Source: an uncultured Selenomonadales bacterium (GTDB lineage Bacteria > Bacillota > Negativicutes > Acidaminococcales > Acidaminococcaceae). Taken from it: 64,000 nucleotides of DNA. Position 1 is the stretch's first letter. Every line of letters begins with the position of its first letter. The position numbers were made by a program, and so were the translations under genes. The stretch covers positions 1 to 64,000 of the forward strand of contig ONEW01000006.1 of the NCBI GenBank assembly GCA_900316935.1, in the 5' to 3' direction. Below are positions 1 to 8,852 of the stretch, piece by piece. The notes beneath the pieces are model-generated. The model ran no database searches. It had not been told where the DNA came from and saw nothing but the letters and a program-made list of their open reading frames with translations.

Positions 1-30
1 CTCTGAAGAGTATCTTTTGTCTCTACCCAT

Positions 31-91
31 AAAAATAACTCCCTTCATAGAATTCAGTGATTATTTATTTCACTGTTTCCTATAAAGGGAG
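31..91 (-). terminator. intrinsic terminator of the EF-G-like gene
   Basis: A 12-bp outer stem pairs positions 39-50 with 80-91 with one G-U. An inner 6-bp stem pairs 55-60 with 70-75. Read on the minus strand the structure is followed by a T-rich run (complement of 31-35). It lies just past the stop codon of the EF-G-like gene. Confidence 0.8.
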
Positions 92-128
92 CATATCACT
101 CCGCCGTACGGTTTTATCTTTTCCGTAT

Positions 129-2198
129 TTATTTTTCAGCACGTGCTTTTGCGTCAGCAATGATTTTTTCCGCCATCTTGGCCGGTACATCCTCGTAGTG
201 ATCGAACTTCATTTCGAAGGTGCCCATGCCCTGGGTCAGGGCACGCAGATCCACGGCGTATTCCGTGATTTCCGCATACGGAACCTGGGCTTCCACACGG
301 TTCAGCCCGTCATCCAGGCTCTGCATGCCGAGGATACGGCCGCGCTTGGAGTTCAGGTCGCCGATGACATCACCCATCATGCTTTCTTCACAGGTCACAT
401 ACAGGTTGTAATAGGGCTCCATGAGGACCGGCTGGGCTTCTTCCATCGCTTTCTTGAAGGCGATGCTGGAAGCCGTCTTGAAAGCCATTTCCGAAGAATC
501 GACCGGATGATAGGAACCATCGACCAGGGTGATGCGGACATCCACGACCGGATACCCTGCCAGCACGCCGTGCTGCATGCATTCGGTCATGCCTTTTTCA
601 ACGGCCGGGATATACTGGCGCGGTACAGCACCGCCGAAAATCTTGTCGACGAATTCGAAACCGCTTCCCGGAGGCAGGGGTTCCATATCGATGACGACAT
701 CGCCATACTGGCCATGGCCGCCGGATTGTTTCTTGTGCTTGCCCTGGACATGCGCCTTGCCGCGGATGGTTTCGCGGTATTCGATAATGGGCGCCTTGAG
801 GTCGGCTTCCACACCGAATTTGCGTTTCATGCGCTCCATGATGATTTCGATGTGCTGGTCGCCCATGCCGCTGATCAGGGTTTCCTTCGTCACAGGGTTG
901 CGCGTCACGATGATGGTCGGATCTTCATCCATCAGGCGGTTCAGCGCGTTCATGACCTTGTCTTCGTCACCCTTCTTCCGGGCGGTGATGGCGCGGGTGT
1001 ACATGGGCAGCGGGAATTCAATCGGGGCGAACAGGACGGGATCGTTCTTGTCGCTCAGCGTGTCACCCGTTGCGGTAAACTGCAATTTAGAGGTAACGCC
1101 GATATCGCCGGCGGTGATTTCCTTCATCGGAATCTGGGTCTTGCCGCGCATCGTGAAGACGGAGGCAATGCGCTCGTCCTTTTCACGGCTGGCATTATAG
1201 ACCGTGCTGTCGGCCTTGATGGTGCCGGAGAATACACGGATAAAGCTCAGGCGCCCGACGAACGGGTCGGACATGGTCTTGAAGACCAGGGCAGCCATGG
1301 GGGCTCCGGCGTCGCGGGTTTCTTCTTTGTCCGTCGCAACATCCGTCACCTTGAAGTCATTCAGGATGGCCGGATACGTGTAGTCGATGATGGCGTTCAT
1401 CGTACGGCCCAGGCCGATGTTCTTGGCTGCGCTGCAGCAGATCATCGGGAAGATGATGGCCTGACGGATCCCCTTGATCAGGCATTTGCGGATTTCTTCG
1501 TCGCTGACGGGTTCGCCTTCCAGGTACCGCATCATGCAGTCGTCGTCGGCTTCCACAGCCGCTTCGACCATCTTTTCGTGCATGTCGGCGGCATACTCCT
1601 TATATTCGTCCGGAATCTCGATTTCATCGGAGCCGTTGCCGTTCTTGCGGTAGGCCTTCATACGGACGCAGTCGATGATGCCTTCGAAGTCCTCTTCCTT
1701 GCCCAGGGGCAGTTCCAGCGGCAGCACCTTTTTGCCGAACTTGCTGCGCAGGTTGTCCAGGATGCTGTCGAAGTCCGCGTTTTCGCGGTCCATCTTGTTG
1801 ACCAGGATGATGCGCGGCAGATGTGCTTCTTCCGCCAGCTTCCAGCACTGTTCCGTACCGACCTGTACGCCGGCCGTCGCGCTGACGACGATCAGGGCGC
1901 TGTCCACGGCGCGGAAGGCGCCTTTCACTTCGGCCACGAAATCAGCGAAACCCGGGGTGTCGATGAAGTTGATCTTCGAATCACGCCATTCCACCGGAGC
2001 AAGGGTGGCGTTGACGGATACTTTGCGTTTGATCTCTTCCGGCTCAAAGTCCGTGGTGGTAGCTCCATCCTCCACTTTGCACATCCGGTCGATGGCTCCG
2101 GACCGGTAGAGCAGTGCTTCCGTGACGGATGTCGTTCCGGCTCCACCATGACCCACAATGGCCACGTTTCTGATCTTATCGCCTGTATACGCTTTCAT
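129..2198 (-). CDS. Elongation factor G-like translational GTPase with altered P-loop
   Basis: A 689-residue protein with full EF-G architecture: G domain (about 1-280), domain II, domain III, domain IV with the KHKKQSGGHGQYG stretch, and domain V. The family catalyses ribosome translocation or works in ribosome recycling. DTPG (G3) and NKMD (G4) are intact. The P-loop reads GHGGAGTTS (residues 16-24), so Thr22 (codon at 2133-2135) replaces the phosphate-binding Lys that EF-G normally has. No rpsL, rpsG or tuf gene adjoins it, which fits a secondary EF-G (EF-G2 type) rather than the str-operon fusA. A strong ribosome site (AGGGAGGA) precedes the ATG. The gene appears monocistronic, with its own terminator. 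Whether it still hydrolyses GTP cannot be told from sequence. Confidence 0.9.
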   Translation of the reverse strand: MKAYTGDKIRNVAIVGHGGAGTTSVTEALLYRSGAIDRMCKVEDGATTTDFEPEEIKRKVSVNATLAPVEWRDSKINFIDTPGFADFVAEVKGAFRAVDSALIVVSATAGVQVGTEQCWKLAEEAHLPRIILVNKMDRENADFDSILDNLRSKFGKKVLPLELPLGKEEDFEGIIDCVRMKAYRKNGNGSDEIEIPDEYKEYAADMHEKMVEAAVEADDDCMMRYLEGEPVSDEEIRKCLIKGIRQAIIFPMICCSAAKNIGLGRTMNAIIDYTYPAILNDFKVTDVATDKEETRDAGAPMAALVFKTMSDPFVGRLSFIRVFSGTIKADSTVYNASREKDERIASVFTMRGKTQIPMKEITAGDIGVTSKLQFTATGDTLSDKNDPVLFAPIEFPLPMYTRAITARKKGDEDKVMNALNRLMDEDPTIIVTRNPVTKETLISGMGDQHIEIIMERMKRKFGVEADLKAPIIEYRETIRGKAHVQGKHKKQSGGHGQYGDVVIDMEPLPPGSGFEFVDKIFGGAVPRQYIPAVEKGMTECMQHGVLAGYPVVDVRITLVDGSYHPVDSSEMAFKTASSIAFKKAMEEAQPVLMEPYYNLYVTCEESMMGDVIGDLNSKRGRILGMQSLDDGLNRVEAQVPYAEITEYAVDLRALTQGMGTFEMKFDHYEDVPAKMAEKIIADAKARAEK

Positions 2199-2297
2199 AA
2201 GGTGATTCCTCCCTTTTTACAGATTTTCACAATTACCCAATTCGCTATATATACGCATTTTCCTGCTTTCCACAGGCCGGAAGTTGTGGTTTTGGCA

Positions 2298-2321
2298 AAA
2301 CTGTAAACACTGTTACAGTTT
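2298..2321 (-). terminator. possible weak terminator after nudF
   Basis: A 9-bp perfect stem (2298-2306 with 2313-2321) with a 6-nt loop lies 30 nt past the nudF stop. On the minus strand only a short T run follows, so it may act as a weak terminator for the long operon or as an mRNA 3' end. The rest of 2199-2351 holds the ribosome site of the EF-G-like gene and an AT-rich TATATA stretch (2246-2253) that could be its -10. Confidence 0.45.
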
Positions 2322-2351
2322 ACCCCTTTCCTGCTGCCGCCATCCTGCGGC

Positions 2352-2915
2352 TCAAAATTTCTTCAACAGGGCCAGAAAACCCAGTGCAGCCAGGGATTTG
2401 GCATCGTACAGGGTGCCGTCCGCCACGGCCTTGCGGATTTCTTCCGGCGTCAGTGCGTCCATCTTGATGACTTCGTCCGGGTCCAGGTGCTGTGCGAACC
2501 GGTGCAGGCCCGTGGCCAGGTACAGATGGATGACTTCGTCCGTAAAGCCCGGCGTCGTGGCGATGGTCGTCAGGTACTCCCAATGGTCCGCCTTATAGCC
2601 GGTCTCTTCGGACAGTTCGCGACGCGCGCAGTGTTCCGGGTCCTCTCCCGGATCGAGTTTGCCCGCGGGAACCTCGTACATCACCGTGCCCAGGGCATAA
2701 CGGTACTGCCGCTCCAGCAGCACCCGTCCGTCCGGCAGTACGGCCACGACGGCCGCCGCACCGGGATGACGGACGAGTTCACGTGTCGACGTGCGTCCAT
2801 TCGGCAGTTTCGCCGTATCGACAAAGACCTTCAGCATGCGACCTTCAAAAGCCGGTCTGCTGTCCAGCCTGCTTTCCTCCAGTTCGGGGTCGTGCATCTT
2901 CTTCAAGTGGATCAT
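2352..2915 (-). CDS. nudF: NUDIX hydrolase, ADP-ribose pyrophosphatase
   Basis: A 187-residue protein that should hydrolyse ADP-ribose to AMP and ribose 5-phosphate. The Nudix box is complete at about residues 85-107 (GKLDPGED, then REL, then SEETGY). Upstream lies the RHPGAAAVVAVL strand typical of the ADP-ribose pyrophosphatase subgroup, and TPGFTDE follows the box. Length and motif order match Bacillus NudF. The ATG overlaps the recN stop codon (ATGA), with GGAAAGG just upstream inside recN. It is the last gene of the long minus-strand run. Confidence 0.9.
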   Translation of the reverse strand: MIHLKKMHDPELEESRLDSRPAFEGRMLKVFVDTAKLPNGRTSTRELVRHPGAAAVVAVLPDGRVLLERQYRYALGTVMYEVPAGKLDPGEDPEHCARRELSEETGYKADHWEYLTTIATTPGFTDEVIHLYLATGLHRFAQHLDPDEVIKMDALTPEEIRKAVADGTLYDAKSLAALGFLALLKKF

Positions 2916-4621
2916 CCTTTCCGTTTTCTGGCGGCGGCCCGGGCCTTGCGCTTGAAAGCCTCCGCTTCCGCCAGCAGTTCCCGCGCATTGGTTTCCGCGG
3001 ATTTGCTGACATGGGCGCCCGTGGTCATCCGCATAATCTCTTCCACACGCTCTTCCGGCGTCAGGACCTGCAGGTGCGTCACCGTGCGTCTGCCCTCCGC
3101 CTCTTTGCGGATGCGGATCTGATGATCCGCGAACGCCGCAATCTGGGGCAGGTGCGTAATGCACAGCACTTGGTTCTCCTGCGCGATAAGGGCCAGTTTT
3201 TCCGCCATCTTCTGGGCGGTCACGCCACCGACGCCCGTATCAATCTCGTCAAAGACCATCGTACGGACGCCCGTCGTATGGATCAGGACGGTCTTCAGCG
3301 CCAGGGCCAGGCGGCTCAGTTCACCGCCGGATGCCACCTGGGCCAGCGGCTGCAGCGGTTCGCCCCGGTTGGCCGAAAAAAGGAACCGCAGGGTGTCCTT
3401 CCCGTCCGGTCCGAAGTCCTCCTTCTCCGTGCATTCTATGACGAAGCGCCCTTCGGGCATGGCCAGGTCGCGCATATGTACCGTCACGGCGCCGCACAGG
3501 GCAGCAGCCTGTTTCCTGCGTACCCGGGTAAGGGCCGCGGCGGCTTCCTGCAGGACGGCCGTCACCTGTTTCAGTTCCCGGCGGGCGGCCTCGAGGCGCC
3601 TGTCCAGGTCCTGGAGCTCTGCATACTGTTCCCTGGCATCCGCCACATAGGCCAAGACGGTCTCCTCCCCCTGCCCGTACTTCTTCTGCAGCCGGTACAG
3701 CAGATCCAGCCGGTCCTGCACGCGTCCCAGCCGTTCCTCGTCAAAATCATGGCTTTCCAGGTAATCCCGAAGGCGGCTCTTGGCGTCGTCCGCCGCAATC
3801 CAGGCACTGTCGAGTCCGTCGTAGACGCCCTGCAGGGCCGTATCGAACCGCAGCGCCGTACCCGCTTCACCCCGGCAGTCCGCCAATAAATCCAGGGCTC
3901 CCTTTTCCGTGTCCAGCAGTTCGTAGGCACGGCCCAGGGCTTGTCTGACCTTATCGCCGTTCTGCAGGAGCCGGGCCTCGTCCTTCAGCCGGTCTTCCTC
4001 GCCGGGCGTGACATGGGCTTCCTCGATTTCGTTGATTTCCCATTGCAGGCGGTCCATAAGGCGTTCCCGCTCGCCGCCCCTGGCCTCCAGGCCGGCCAGG
4101 ACGCCCTGTGTCTCCACGTAGCGGGCATAGGCGGCATCGTAGGAGGCACGTACCGTCGCGCCTTCCCTGCCGCCGTAGGCATCCGTAAGATGCAGCGGCA
4201 TCTTCGGCTGCAAAAGGGACTGGTTTTCGTGCTGCCCGTGGATGTCCACCAGCAGACGGCCCACCTGTTTCAGCACGGCCAGCGGCACAGGGACGCCGTT
4301 GATGCTGCTGCGGCTTTTGCCAGCCGCCGTCAGGGTGCGTTTTAGGAAGAGGCTGTCTTCTTCGTCGATATCCTGTTCACGCAGCACGGCCGAAACCCGT
4401 TCGTCCCCTTCCGTGTCGAACACGGCCTGCACGCGGAACTCCTCCGTCCCCGAACGGATGGAGGAGGTCGAGGCGCGTCCTCCCAGCACGATGCCGAAAG
4501 CGTCAATCAGGATGGACTTGCCGGCACCCGTCTCGCCGGTAAAGATATTGAAGCCCGGCGTGAATTCCACCTGCGCGTCCTCTATTAATGCAAAATTATG
4601 AACCTGCAGCGATTGAAGCAT
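2912..4621 (-). CDS. recN: DNA repair protein RecN
   Basis: An SMC-like ATPase of about 569 residues that acts early in double-strand break repair. The Walker A motif GETGAGKS lies near residues 30-37. Two long coiled-coil arms flank the middle, and the C-terminal ATPase half carries VASGGELSRLALAL (signature) and MVFDEIDTG (Walker B). An in-frame TTG lies 9 nt upstream at 4630. The ATG at 4621 is preferred because AAAGGA sits 11 nt before it, while the TTG is almost on top of that ribosome site, and MLQSLQVHNFALI matches the usual RecN start. It follows argR, a common Firmicutes order. Confidence 0.95.
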   Translation of the reverse strand: MLQSLQVHNFALIEDAQVEFTPGFNIFTGETGAGKSILIDAFGIVLGGRASTSSIRSGTEEFRVQAVFDTEGDERVSAVLREQDIDEEDSLFLKRTLTAAGKSRSSINGVPVPLAVLKQVGRLLVDIHGQHENQSLLQPKMPLHLTDAYGGREGATVRASYDAAYARYVETQGVLAGLEARGGERERLMDRLQWEINEIEEAHVTPGEEDRLKDEARLLQNGDKVRQALGRAYELLDTEKGALDLLADCRGEAGTALRFDTALQGVYDGLDSAWIAADDAKSRLRDYLESHDFDEERLGRVQDRLDLLYRLQKKYGQGEETVLAYVADAREQYAELQDLDRRLEAARRELKQVTAVLQEAAAALTRVRRKQAAALCGAVTVHMRDLAMPEGRFVIECTEKEDFGPDGKDTLRFLFSANRGEPLQPLAQVASGGELSRLALALKTVLIHTTGVRTMVFDEIDTGVGGVTAQKMAEKLALIAQENQVLCITHLPQIAAFADHQIRIRKEAEGRRTVTHLQVLTPEERVEEIMRMTTGAHVSKSAETNARELLAEAEAFKRKARAAARKRKG

Positions 4622-4677
4622 GTAGCTCAACGTCCTTTAACTCAGTCATTCCTCCGGCCGCCGGGCCGGACGGCCGC

Positions 4678-5130
4678 TCAACGGCCCTTGAAGTTGAAAT
4701 GCGACGCGAAGGTTGCCGCGCTCTCCGGCTTGTCGAGCACGCAGAAGATGGTGTCGTCGCCGGCCACGGTCCCCAGCACTTCGGGCCACTTCATGTAGTC
4801 GATCACGTAGGCCACGGCATCCGCCGTACTGGGCATGGTGTGCAGCACGGCCATGTTGCCGCCGACCTTCAGGCTGATGACGGAATCGCGGAACGTCCGT
4901 TCCAGCCGGTCCTGCGTCATGATGTGCCCGTGTTCCTTCGGATAGGCGTAACGGTAGGTCCCCTGGGCATTCGGCACCTTCACGAGCATCATTTCCTTGA
5001 TGTCGCGGGATACCGTCGCCTGCGTGACGGAAAAGCCTTCCTTCTCCAAGGCATTGGCCAGTTCCTCCTGGGTTTCGATGTTGTTCGCTTCGATGATCTC
5101 CTTGATTTTTGCCTGTCTCAGACTCTTCAT
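4678..5130 (-). CDS. argR: Arginine repressor ArgR
   Basis: A 150-residue arginine-responsive regulator. The N-terminal winged helix (about 1-70) contains the recognition segment TQATVSRDIKEM. The C-terminal hexamerisation and arginine-binding domain carries GTVAGDDTIFCV. The family represses arginine biosynthesis and activates catabolism. The gene sits between nadK and recN, its normal place in Firmicutes, so it is probably co-transcribed with housekeeping genes rather than with its targets. No arg structural genes occur in this window. Confidence 0.95.
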   Translation of the reverse strand: MKSLRQAKIKEIIEANNIETQEELANALEKEGFSVTQATVSRDIKEMMLVKVPNAQGTYRYAYPKEHGHIMTQDRLERTFRDSVISLKVGGNMAVLHTMPSTADAVAYVIDYMKWPEVLGTVAGDDTIFCVLDKPESAATFASHFNFKGR

Positions 5131-5143
5131 GCTTATCTCCTTC

Positions 5144-6001
5144 TCACATGTTGCGGATCAGCTTTTCCTGCCACGTTTCGTAATAGTCACGGTCCGTCAG
5201 ACGGATGAGGCGCAGTGTCCGGCTGCTCCGGGTGATTTCCGCCCGTTCCCCCTGACGCAGCGGGCAAAGGGGCTGGCCGTCGGCCGAAATGACCATGTCG
5301 GACAAGTTTTCCGGCATCAGCTGCAGCTGGACCAGCTCCGAAGCCGGAATGACCAGCGGCCTCGAACTCAGGTTATGGCAGGCGATGGGCGTGATGATCA
5401 TCACGTCCAGGCCCGGTTCGACCAGTGGTCCTCCCGCGGAAAGGGAATAGGCCGTTGATCCCGTGGCCGTGGAAATGACCAGGCCGTCGGCCGCATAATG
5501 GCCCGAAGGCTTATGGTTGATCCAGAGCCCTACGTGGTTGATGGTCGACAAGTTGTCACGGGCCGCCACAAACTCATTGATGGCCAGTTCTGTGCAGCCG
5601 TCCCGTGACCCGTCGGCCCGGACGACCTCCATCTGCAGCAGATGGCGCCGTTCCTCTTTGAAGCGGCCGGCGCTCAACGACCGCAGGGATTCCTGCGCCC
5701 GGTCGGAATCAACTTCTGCCAGGAAACCCAGGTGCCCGAAATTGATACCGAAAACGGGAATGTCCCGCAGCACCATGTCTCGCGCCATACGCAGGAATGT
5801 GCCGTCGCCGCCCAGGGACACGGCAGCATCGAACGCATGCGGGCCGTCCCCCGCTTCCTCCTTGCCATAGGCGGCAGCCAGGTTCCGCGGCAGACGCACT
5901 GCGATGCCGTTGGTATCGCAGCCCCGCAGGATGGCGGGAAAGGCTTCCTTGACCTTCCCTATCTTCATGTTCGGGAACAAGCCCAGACAAATCTTCTTCA
6001 T
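5144..6001 (-). CDS. nadK: NAD kinase
   Basis: A 285-residue cytoplasmic enzyme that phosphorylates NAD to NADP using ATP or polyphosphate. The diagnostic GGDGTFLR motif (around residue 65) is followed by INFGHLGFLAEV. The NE/D segment (ELAINEFVAARD), the DGLVISTATGSTAYSLSAGGP motif and the Gly-rich C-terminal sandwich are all present. It lies 13 nt before argR and 17 nt after tlyA in the same run. Confidence 0.95.
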   Translation of the reverse strand: MKKICLGLFPNMKIGKVKEAFPAILRGCDTNGIAVRLPRNLAAAYGKEEAGDGPHAFDAAVSLGGDGTFLRMARDMVLRDIPVFGINFGHLGFLAEVDSDRAQESLRSLSAGRFKEERRHLLQMEVVRADGSRDGCTELAINEFVAARDNLSTINHVGLWINHKPSGHYAADGLVISTATGSTAYSLSAGGPLVEPGLDVMIITPIACHNLSSRPLVIPASELVQLQLMPENLSDMVISADGQPLCPLRQGERAEITRSSRTLRLIRLTDRDYYETWQEKLIRNM

Positions 6002-6018
6002 CTCAGCGTTCCTCCCCT

Positions 6019-6837
6019 TTACTTATCCAGTTCGGCATGCGACTGGGACACGAGGGCATCGATGGCATCCGGTGAAACCGCATCATCGGCGCCCGTCGTC
6101 AGATACAGCAGGTACTCGATATTCCCTTCGGGCCCTTTGACCGGGGAAAATGCCAGTCCGCCGATGCCGAATCCTTCTGCCTTGGCAAAGGCGATGACCC
6201 GGTGCAGGACGTCCCGGTGTACGGCGGGATCCCGCACCACGCCCTTTTTCCCGATGTGTTCTTTGCCCGCCTCGAACTGCGGTTTGACAAGGGCCAGGAC
6301 AAAGCCGCCCGGTGCCAGTATCTTATGGACGGCCGGCAGGATCTTGTCCAGGGAGATGAAGGCAACGTCGATGGAGACGGCCCCCACCTTTTCCGGCAGG
6401 CTCGTTTCATCAAGCAGGCGTGCGTTGGTACGTTCCTTGTTGATGACGCGCGGATCATTGCGCAGCTTCCAGGCCAGCTGGCCGTACCCCACATCGACCG
6501 CATAGACGCGGGCCGCGCCGTTCTGCAGGGCACAGTCTGTGAAGCCGCCCGTCGAGGCGCCGATATCCGCCATGATTTTGCCTTCCACGGAGATGGGAAA
6601 GACCTGCAGCGCTTTTTCCAGTTTCAGGCCGCCGCGGCTCACGTAACGGAGCTTTTCCCCGATGATGCGGACTCCGGCACCTTCCCGGACAGGCGTGCCA
6701 GGTTTGTCTATCTTCTGTTCATCCACAAGGACCTGCCCGGCCATGATGGCCGCCTGCGCTTTCGCACGGCTCTCGAACAGGCCTTGCTCCGTCAGGTAGG
6801 CATCCAGCCGGACCTTCTTCTTTTTCATTTCCGCCAT
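6019..6837 (-). CDS. tlyA: TlyA family rRNA (cytidine-2'-O)-methyltransferase
   Basis: A 272-residue protein with an N-terminal S4 RNA-binding domain (about 8-70, RLDAYLTEQGLFESRAKAQA) and a C-terminal FtsJ-type Rossmann methyltransferase domain. The SAM-binding loop is ADIGASTGGFTDCAL. The family methylates 2'-O of cytidines in 16S and/or 23S rRNA and influences capreomycin sensitivity in mycobacteria. Two in-frame ATGs (6837 and 6828) are possible. It starts 2 nt after the dxs stop and precedes nadK, the usual Firmicutes order. Confidence 0.93.
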   Translation of the reverse strand: MAEMKKKKVRLDAYLTEQGLFESRAKAQAAIMAGQVLVDEQKIDKPGTPVREGAGVRIIGEKLRYVSRGGLKLEKALQVFPISVEGKIMADIGASTGGFTDCALQNGAARVYAVDVGYGQLAWKLRNDPRVINKERTNARLLDETSLPEKVGAVSIDVAFISLDKILPAVHKILAPGGFVLALVKPQFEAGKEHIGKKGVVRDPAVHRDVLHRVIAFAKAEGFGIGGLAFSPVKGPEGNIEYLLYLTTGADDAVSPDAIDALVSQSHAELDK

Positions 6838-6839
6838 GA

Positions 6840-8753
6840 TTATTCGGACCTGCCTTCCCCTTCCTGCCCCGGCTTCACGAATGCGGCAATCCGGACCATC
6901 ATCGTGTCATCATCCATGCCGATGTCCCGGAGCAGCAGTTTCCGGTCTCCGTGGGGAACGAATGCGTCGGGGATGCCGATACGCAGCACCCGCACAATCT
7001 GCAGCAGGCCACGGGCATTCAGTGTTTCCAGGACGGCATCGCCGACACCGCCCTTCAACACACCTTCCTCCATCGTGACGATGCAGTGCGTGCGCCGTGC
7101 CTCCTTCTCCAGCAGTTCCACGTCGAGGGGCTTGGCGAAGCGCATGTTCACGACACCCGCGTCGATGCCTTGCCGGCGCAGCTGCGCCGCCACGCGTACC
7201 GCCGCGGGAACCATGCTGCCGATGGCCCACAGGGAAACGTTCCGTCCTTCAGACAGCAGTTCCGCCTTCCCGATGGGCAGCGTATGCAGCGGGCCGCTGC
7301 AATTCACGCCGACCCCATTGCCACGGGGATAGCGCATGGCGATGGGACCGTCCTGATAATCCATGGCCGTCTTCAGCATATGGCGCAGTTCGTCTTCATC
7401 CTTCGGCGCCATAATGACCATGTTCGGCAGCGGCAGCAGGTAAGCGTAGTCAAAGACGCCATGATGCGTCGGCCCGTCGTCCCCGACCAGGCCCGCCCGG
7501 TCCATGCACAACTTCACAGGCAGCTGCTGCAGGCAGACATCGTGCACAATCTGGTCATAGGCGCGCTGCATGAAGGTCGAATAGATGGCCGCCACGGGTT
7601 TCATGCCCTGCGTGGACAGCCCCGCCGCAAACGTGACAGCATGCTGCTCCGCGATACCGACGTCGAAGAAACGGTCCGGGAAGCGCTCCTTGAAGGCCTC
7701 CGTTCCGGTTCCGTCCGGCATGGCCGCCGTAATGGCGACGATGGACTTATCCTCTTCCGCCAGCTCGATCAGCGTCTTGCCGAACACGTCCGTATACTTC
7801 GGCGCCGTGCCCGATCCGGGCAGCTTGGCACCGGTGGCTATGTCGAAAGGCCCCGTGCCATGGAACTTGTTCGGACTCTTTTCCGCCGGGCTGTAGCCTT
7901 TGCCTTTGACGGTCATCACATGGACCAGGACCGGTCCCTTTTCCTTCCGGGCCGTGGACAATACATCCAGCAGGCCCTCCAGGTCGTGGCCGTCGATGGG
8001 GCCGAAATATTTGATGCCCAGGTGTTCGAAGATGGATTCCGGCGCCACCAGGTACTTGACGCCTGTCTTGACGCGGTCGATGGCCTCCAGCACGTCTTCG
8101 CCGTGCTCCAGGCCAGACAGCCAGTTTTCCAGGTCGCCCTTGAGTTTCGTATACGTGTCGCCCGTCCGCAGCTCGTACAGATAGCGCGACATGGCGCCCA
8201 CATTCTTGGAAATGGACATCTCGTTGTCGTTCAGGACGATGACCATGCGGCGCTTTGTGTCGCCCACATGGTTCAGCGCCTCGAAGGACATGCCGCCCGT
8301 CATGGCGCCATCGCCGATGACGGCGACCACGTTGAAATCCTTTCCTTGCAGGTCACGGGCGGCCGCAATGCCATCAGCAGCAGAAATGGACGTACTGGAA
8401 TGCCCTACGCCAAAGGCATCGCAGGGACTTTCCGTCAATTTCGGGAACCCGCTCAGACCCTGATACGTGCGGATGGTGTCGAACCGGTCCTTCCGTCCCG
8501 TCAGGATCTTGTGGATGTAGGCCTGATGCCCCACATCGAAGATGATTTTGTCAACCGGACAGTCGAACACCCGGTGCAGCGCCAGCGTCAGTTCCACTAC
8601 ACCCAGGTTCGGCGCCAGATGACCGCCGTTCTTGGACACGACCCGGATGAGGAACTGCCGGAGTTCCGCCGCCAGTTCCTTCAGTTCCGGAAGAGTAAGG
8701 ACCCGCAGGTCCTTCGGGCTGTTCACCCGGTCCAGAATCCTGTAATCACTCAT
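6840..8753 (-). CDS. dxs: 1-deoxy-D-xylulose-5-phosphate synthase
   Basis: A thiamine-diphosphate enzyme of about 637 residues. It condenses pyruvate and glyceraldehyde 3-phosphate to DXP, the first step of the MEP isoprenoid pathway. The TPP motif GDGAMTGGMSFEALN is present, as are the transketolase-type central domain (AEQHAVTFAAG) and C-terminal domain. The ATG at 8753 (MSDYRILDRVNSP) matches family starts. A TTG at 8774 has AGGAG 12 nt upstream and could add seven residues. It is grouped with ispA, so two isoprenoid genes are adjacent. Confidence 0.95.
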   Translation of the reverse strand: MSDYRILDRVNSPKDLRVLTLPELKELAAELRQFLIRVVSKNGGHLAPNLGVVELTLALHRVFDCPVDKIIFDVGHQAYIHKILTGRKDRFDTIRTYQGLSGFPKLTESPCDAFGVGHSSTSISAADGIAAARDLQGKDFNVVAVIGDGAMTGGMSFEALNHVGDTKRRMVIVLNDNEMSISKNVGAMSRYLYELRTGDTYTKLKGDLENWLSGLEHGEDVLEAIDRVKTGVKYLVAPESIFEHLGIKYFGPIDGHDLEGLLDVLSTARKEKGPVLVHVMTVKGKGYSPAEKSPNKFHGTGPFDIATGAKLPGSGTAPKYTDVFGKTLIELAEEDKSIVAITAAMPDGTGTEAFKERFPDRFFDVGIAEQHAVTFAAGLSTQGMKPVAAIYSTFMQRAYDQIVHDVCLQQLPVKLCMDRAGLVGDDGPTHHGVFDYAYLLPLPNMVIMAPKDEDELRHMLKTAMDYQDGPIAMRYPRGNGVGVNCSGPLHTLPIGKAELLSEGRNVSLWAIGSMVPAAVRVAAQLRRQGIDAGVVNMRFAKPLDVELLEKEARRTHCIVTMEEGVLKGGVGDAVLETLNARGLLQIVRVLRIGIPDAFVPHGDRKLLLRDIGMDDDTMMVRIAAFVKPGQEGEGRSE

Positions 8754-8852
8754 TAATCTGTATAGACGGTGCAAACGCGCCGCCTGCTCCTTTCCTTACC
8801 GACCCTTTTCCCTCTTCTCTCGCCGTTACCGTTCCGAATGCCGTTCCGGCCG

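Noticed and set aside
2916-3164. N-terminal extension of the NUDIX protein into recN
   Set aside because: The extra residues are a recN shadow; a ribosome site and the ATGA overlap support the start at 2915.
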